Shown: positions 58,761 through 64,000 of the stretch, one piece after another
How positions within the stretch are numbered: position 1 is the stretch's first letter
How the letters are laid out: the number at the start of each line of letters is the position of its first letter
NCBI RefSeq assembly: GCF_021869535.1
Contig: NW_026262659.1
Coordinates: forward strand, 6,510,001-6,574,000
Source of the DNA: Mytilus californianus
Lineage: Eukaryota; Mollusca; Bivalvia; Mytilida; Mytilidae
Reading direction: 5' to 3'
DNA: 64,000 nt
Notes under the pieces: model-generated
Databases searched by the model: none
What the model was told of the DNA's origin: nothing
Seen by the model: the letters and a program-made list of their open reading frames with translations, nothing else
Translations under genes and position numbers: made by a program

Positions 58761-59164
58761 TTTATCCTTCTCCAATTTTCTATTATTTGCTCATATCGCT
58801 CATATCAAGATACTTTTAAAACTGCTTCCTGTTTTTATACTAAATATATCGTCTGCTTTTGCAATTGCTAATTTTCATATGTTGAAAGATTCAAATAAGT
58901 TTACTGAAAAAAATACGCCGAAAATAAAAAGATGAGAAAAAACACACCGAAAGCAAGAAGAAAAAAGAAAAAAAAAAACGGGAATTTACATGACGTCATA
59001 AACCTACGTCATGGACGTTGCCTTGGAATATCTATATTTAGGTACACGGAGGCTGTTCCAATTTTATATTAACCTCTCGTGATATTTGCCGGGGTGAATA
59101 TTATGTTTTATCAAAAAGGATTTCCTATGCTTTTAGCCCATGATTAAAAACAGAAAAGTTATAG

Positions 59165-59290
59165 TCATATAATGATATACGATATACAGATACAATAACG
59201 TTAGTATACGATATACAGTTACAATAACGTTATTATACGATATACAGGTACAATAAAGTTATTATACGATATACAGATACAATAACGTTA
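59165..59290. repeat. ATACGATATACAGG/AATAACGTTATT minisatellite, block 2
   Basis: About four units of the ~33 bp repeat in direct order, ending at TTTTATTATACC. Confidence 0.85.
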
Positions 59291-59495
59291 TTTTATTATA
59301 CCTCATGTCAAAATGCCAGATTTTGATTGGTTAATACGAGGGAGACAATTTACTCTATCCTATGGTAAATACTCTATTACCCTTCACGGAGACGCTTGAT
59401 CAAGTGTGCGCTTTATTAAAAATACGGATGGTTGTCATGTACTTTGAATTTGAAATTTAATAGACAGTAATAACAGAACATTCAGTATAATAAAT

Positions 59496-59639
59496 TAAAT
59501 AACACATATCTGAGAGGGTGATAGAGCAGATTGTTACCCCTCGAAAAGACATTGTCAACCTTGGCTTCGCCTCAGTTGACAATGTTTTCTCGGGGTAACA
59601 ATCTGCTCTATCACCCTCTCAGCTATGTGTTATTTATAT
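59496..59639. repeat. Long palindrome, ~63 bp arms
   Basis: The left arm GAGAGGGTGATAGAGCAG and the right arm CTGCTCTATCACCCTCTC, extending to AAATAACACATA and its complement outside. The apex is CTTGGCTTCGCCTCA. It is the longest palindrome in the window and lies between blocks of the ~33 bp minisatellite. Confidence 0.92.
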
Positions 59640-59879
59640 AATACGATATACAGGTACAATAACGTTATTACCTCCCCTGTAACTGTATCGTATGTCCGTC
59701 ATTATACGACCGATTTTATGCATCGTTTAGCTTTACATATTTAAATTAAAACGTTGATATGCTCGTGAATGTTCCCGCTTTCATTGAAAGAAGAGCGCTC
59801 CTGAAACAAAACTGCTGCAGCAAAGTATACACGACTGCAATCTACACTACATACGTTTTACGGTCACCATCACGAATTA

Positions 59880-60795
59880 GTTGACTGAGTGGTGATTGGT
59901 ATGTCGGGTGCTGCATTACAAGAGACGCTTTCCCTATCGACTTGTGAGATGTTGACTGAGTGGTGATGGTGATTGGTATGTCGGGTGCTGCATTACAGGA
60001 GACGCTTTCCCTATCGAATTGTGACATTTTGACTGAGTGGTGATTGGTATGTCGGGTGCTGCACTACAGGAGACGCTTTCCCAATCGAATTGTGACATTT
60101 TGACTGATTGGTGATTGGTATGTCGGGTGCTGCATTACAGGAGAGGCTTTCCCTATCGACTTGTGACATTTTGACTGAGTGGTGATTGGTATCTCAGTTT
60201 CTGCATTACAGGAGACACTTTCCTTATCGACTGTCGCAGACTGAGTGGTGATTGGTATGTCGTCGGTTGCTACATTACAGGAGACGCTTTCCCTATCGAC
60301 TGTCGCAGACTGAGTGGTGATTGGTATGTCGGGTGCTGCATTACAGGAGACGCTTTCCCAATCGAATTGTGACATTTTGACTGAGTGGTGATTGGTATCT
60401 CGGGTGCTGCATTACAGGAGACACTTTCCCTATCGACTGTCGCAGACTGAGTGGTGATTGGTATGTCGTCGGTTGCTACGTTACAGGAGACGCTTTCCCT
60501 ATCGACTGTCGCAGACTGAGTGGTGATTGGTATGTCGGGTGCTGCATTACAAGAGACGCTTTCCCTATCGACTTGTGACATTTTGACTGAGTGGTGATTG
60601 GTACATGTATGTCGGGTGCTGCATTACAGGACTTTCACTATCGACTGTCGCAGACTGAATGGTGATTGGTATGTCGGGCGCTGCCTTACAGGAGACGCTT
60701 TCCCTATCGACTTGTGACATTTTGACTGAGTGGTGATTGGTATGTCGGGTGCTACATTACAGGAGACGCTTTCCCTATCGACTGTCGCAGTCTCG
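59880..60795. repeat. Minisatellite, ~70 bp unit, 13 copies
   Basis: Each unit carries GAGTGGTGATTGGTATGTCG, GGTGCTGCATTACAGG and AGACGCTTTCCCTATCGAC. Two junction types occur: CTGTCGCAGACTG and CTTGTGACATTTTGACTG. Unit lengths of 66-79 bp break the minus-strand frames several times, so it is treated as non-coding. Confidence 0.9.
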
Positions 60796-61470
60796 ATCTT
60801 ATTGAGTTTTATTTCACCTTGATTTATATCTTCTTAGTCGATTAATGAGATTTCACCATCGGTAAACTACTGTTGCCTAAGTGTCTTCTGTGAGAGAAAT
60901 AAATTGTTATATTGTTCTTAAATTTGTGTGTTAATTTCATCTTGATTTTTTGTAACGATTTTTTTCACCCACATTTCATCCAAAAAAAATAGAACTTGAA
61001 TGCTTATTTTTCTTATAAAGAATTTTATACGAACTCTTTTTGACGTTCAAAAAAATAAAAGAAGACTTGCATGTGTATATTGCTTATTTACCTTCGAAAA
61101 AAGAATTTTAAACACATTCTTTTTGACATGCGATTGTATGGTCATGAGAAGGACTAACCGTCTGACGAACCAAATTAAATATCACCTAAGGAAAACAGTT
61201 CAGACAAAGCAGCAGTGGAAAAGTCTTCATTTTTTCATATCTAGGTCAATGAGAATTAAGGTCACATTTAAATCAACAACATGACTCTATTGCTCTACGG
61301 GTTAACACAACTTTGGAAATATTTTGCTTTTCTTATGCAAGCTTGGATATATAGTCTTGACCATAATATCGTTTATGTTTCTTGACAAGCTTCTATGTCC
61401 TGTTATATCTTGGATGATCTAGGTTACGTATTACATATGTATTATTCATTTATTTCTGGAATTAAAATCG
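60796..61470. other. Stretch without recognised gene
   Basis: AT-rich; the frame near 61000-61284 is not recognisable. Confidence 0.4.
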
Positions 61471-62405
61471 TTTGATACATGTATGCGTAAATAAGACAGA
61501 AGCCCAACCACACAAACTATATCATTTACGAATATTCCACATTTTATTTATACATGAGAATGGTAAATATGCTAGATATACTTACTGGAGGTGTAATGAG
61601 ATGATTGAAGCTGTTAATTTTCTCCTTGATAATATTTATGTACGTTTCGGTAACAAAGTTTATCGACAGGTTGTATGTATTCCTATGGGCACCAATTGCG
61701 CCCCTTTCATAGCAGACTTGTTCTTGTACTTTTATGAATCACAGTTTATGACCAAACTCAGTAAAGACCCGACTTAATTGCATTTAATTTATGAATTCAA
61801 CAACACTTACCGTTATCTTGGTGATATTTTTTCGTTAAATAATCAAAATTTCTAAATATGCTGCCGTTACTTTGAATAAATCAAATATAAACGGTAAAAA
61901 CTGTCCTTTTCTAGATGTAGATATTTCAGTTTTACACGGGAAACTAAAATTTACGACAAAATGGACGATTTTTCGTTCCCTATTGTTAATTTTTCCTTTT
62001 TTTGGACGGTGATGTTCCTTTGGTACCATCTTACGGTGTTTATATATCACAACTCGTTTGCTATGCCCGTGTCAGTTGTGACGTTTTGGATTTCAATGAA
62101 CATAATCTATGTATTACTGGTAAATTATTAAGTCAGGGATTTCGTTACTACAAATTACTTAAAACCTTTACTAAATTCTTCAAAAGATATAAAGATTTGG
62201 TTTTGAAGTTTGCTTGTACCTGTAGAAAACTTATTTCAAACGGGATAGCACAAGTCATCCAACCTTTTACGGAGATGTTGTTTACCGAGCCCGAAAATTT
62301 AGATACGATCAGGTTAAACTAATCAATCCTTTGAATAAACTTATTCTAAAAGGCTACCAATTCAACACTGGTCATTGATTATTGTTTTTATTGGTATTAA
62401 TATTG
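61470..62405 (+). mobile_element. Penelope-like RT fragment, copy 3a (degenerate)
   Basis: Broken frames give VVCIPMGTNCAPFIADLFLY (the IPMG...P RT motif), TYRYLGDIFSLNN (YLDD changed to YLGD), CPFLDVDISVLHGKL, then GVYISQLVCYARVSCDVLDF and FRYYKLLKTFTKFF. At least three frame changes and internal stops show decay. The motif order fits Penelope-like elements; no GIY-YIG endonuclease was found, so the class is probable rather than certain. Confidence 0.75.
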
Positions 62406-63060
62406 ATCTTATGGTGTTTATATATCTCAACTTGTTCGATTCTCTCGTGTATGTAACAACGTATTTGATTACAACGAAAGAAATCTCTGTATTACTGAAA
62501 AATTATTACACCAGGGTTTTCGATATCACAAACTAGTAAAAACATTTACTAAATTTTATCAACGGTACGAGGACATCATTCGTAAATATAAATCAACATG
62601 CAGACATCTTATACGTTCAGGTATTTCACATCCAATATTTTATGGTAATATTCTTTACAAAGCACAAAAATGTCGGCATTCACCTCAAAAGCTAACCAAA
62701 CCTTTAAACAGACTTATTCGGAAAGGATATAGTTTCGATACTGTTGTCAGGTCATTAAGAATTGCATGTTTTGGTATTAATATTGATTCACTCATAGGGT
62801 CTTTGCATAGAAATAACACTATTATTCTAAAACCAGTTGTTGGCATGATACGGGTTATGTTCTTCTCGTATATTTAATTATGGTATGATACTAAACCCCT
62901 AACGGGAGGGATTATACTTGATTTTCATATGATGAAGACATAATCTTTTAATCAGTTTAATTGAGGTCTGGAGCTGGCATGTCAGTAACTGCTAGTAGTC
63001 CTTTGTTAATTTATGTATCATTGTCATTTTTTTATTAGTTTCTTTTGTTACCTATTCTAA
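62406..63060 (+). mobile_element. Penelope-like RT tail and 3' UTR, copy 3b
   Basis: Begins again at the GVYISQL segment (GTTTATATATCTCAACTTG), continues DYNERNLCITEKLL, HQGFRYHKLVKTFTKFYQ and SLIGSLHRNNTII, and ends with a TAA near 62877 and the 3' UTR shared with copies 1 and 2. Its protein sequence differs from copy 3a, so the two are distinct subfamilies joined head to tail. Confidence 0.8.
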
Positions 63061-63329
63061 AATTGGACTCGGACTTCTTTTGAACTGAGTTTTACTGTGC
63101 GTATTGCATTGTGTTTCTTTATTCTACATTGGCTAGAGGTATAGGGGAAGGGTTGAGATCTCACAAAACATAATTAACCCCTCCGCATTTGTGCGCCTGT
63201 CCCAAGTCAGGAGCCTCTGGCCTTTGTTAGTCTTGTATGTTTTTTAATTTTAGTTCATTTATATGTTTTGGAGTTTAGTGTGACGTCCATTTTCACTGAA
63301 CTAGTACACAATTTTATTTAGGGGCCAGC

Positions 63330-63470
63330 TGAGGACCACCTCCGGGTGCGGGATTTTCTCGCTGCGTTGAAGATCCATTGGTGGCTTCCGGCTGTTGTGT
63401 GCTCTTTGGTCGGGTTGTTGTCTCTTTGACATATTCCCCATTTCCATTCTCAATTTTATTTGTTATCAGT
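63330..63470 (-). repeat. Dispersed repeat family B, inverted long copy
   Basis: Contains GAAGATCCATTGGTGGCTTC, CTCTTTGGTCGGGTTGTTG, CTCTTTGACATATTCCCC and CCATTCTCAATTTTATTT, preceded by GGGGCCAGCTGAGGACCACC. Confidence 0.85.
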
Positions 63471-63504
63471 ATATTAAAATCAAACTAAATATTATTTGTA
63501 TATA

Positions 63505-64000
63505 CATATGTACATTCATGGCTCTACAATCATTCAATACCTGACTCTTGACATTGCACAAGATCATGTTTTTCTCTGACTGTTAATGACGTCTTTACAC
63601 TAAATTCATTGGTTTTTGGATGTGTACTGATTGATATTTAAATCTTAGATGCATGATTTTTTTATTGGTTGTTATTGGCTTTGAACTAGCTGTAAGTAAC
63701 TGCGAGTACTATCAAATCTCTACTTGGTGTCTTTTTTTTTGTGGGGATGTATAAGTACCCTGCCACGTCCACTCTGTGTTTTTGTTAGCTTCTATTTGTA
63801 TCCATGTATCCATCTGATGAGTTAAGCCCTTTTCAACTAATTTTTATAGTTTGTTCTTATGTTGTACTATTACACCACTGTCCCAGGTTAGGGGAGGGTT
63901 GTCGCCTTCAAACTAGTGTATCCCCGCCACATTCTGTTTGTCCCAAGTCAGGAGCCTGTAATTCAGTGGTTGTCGTTTGTTGCTGTGTATCATATTTGTT
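63505..64000 (-). repeat. Dispersed repeat family A, long copy, cut by the window end
   Basis: Contains GACTGTTAATGACGTCTTTAC, GAACTAGCTGTAAGTAACTG, GAGTTAAGCCCTTTTCAACT, CACTGTCCCAGGTTAGGGGA and CAAGTCAGGAGCCTG, collinear in reverse with 53820-54060 and 17230-17420. Confidence 0.85.

Noticed and set aside
59880..60795. CRISPR array
   Set aside because: Units are contiguous near-identical repeats without unique spacers, unit length varies, and the sequence is eukaryotic.

Overview
The window looks like eukaryotic nuclear DNA from a bivalve mollusc, most likely a mussel (Mytilus or a close relative). This rests on AT-rich sequence, spliced genes with GT-AG introns, a single-exon B-box protein, and many dispersed repeats of kinds I associate with bivalve genomes. 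The species call is inference. No bacterial-style operons, CRISPR arrays or intact tRNA/rRNA genes are visible.

Layout: (1) 1-6.3 kb: gene-poor, with long palindromes and short repeats. (2) 6.3-13 kb: remains of a VWA-domain, single-pass membrane protein gene whose VWA exon is split by a ~4 kb L1-like LINE (ORF1 fragment plus endonuclease/RT ORF2); two frameshifts and a nonsense codon mark the host gene as a probable pseudogene. (3) 13-23.7 kb: no recognisable gene; dispersed repeats, three TIR/MITE-like elements with visible target-site duplications, and a palindrome. (4) 23.75-29.5 kb: a 5'-truncated Ty3/Gypsy-type LTR element whose pol is decayed but which has an intact TatD-family metal-dependent DNase ORF between pol and the polypurine tract/3' LTR, the position where env would lie. 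(5) 32.9-45.4 kb: a multi-exon divergent protein kinase gene on the plus strand (phases agree across eight exons, about 482 aa). One intron contains a higher-order minisatellite into which a 2.0 kb CACTA-type element with TTA target duplications has inserted. (6) 47-48.5 kb: a ~190 bp tandem array with a fold-back start. (7) 49.2-50.8 kb: a B-box (TRIM-like, RING-less) gene on the minus strand. (8) 51-64 kb: a graveyard of Penelope-like RT fragments, a LINE tail, a tRNA-derived SINE, minisatellites, long palindromes and bivalve repeats.

Only the kinase and the B-box gene look like intact host genes; the TatD ORF is intact but appears to be element-borne. The strongest candidates for something undescribed are the LTR element carrying a TatD nuclease, and a set of long palindromes sharing a GC-rich CTCG...TTCG...CTCG apex in otherwise AT-rich DNA.
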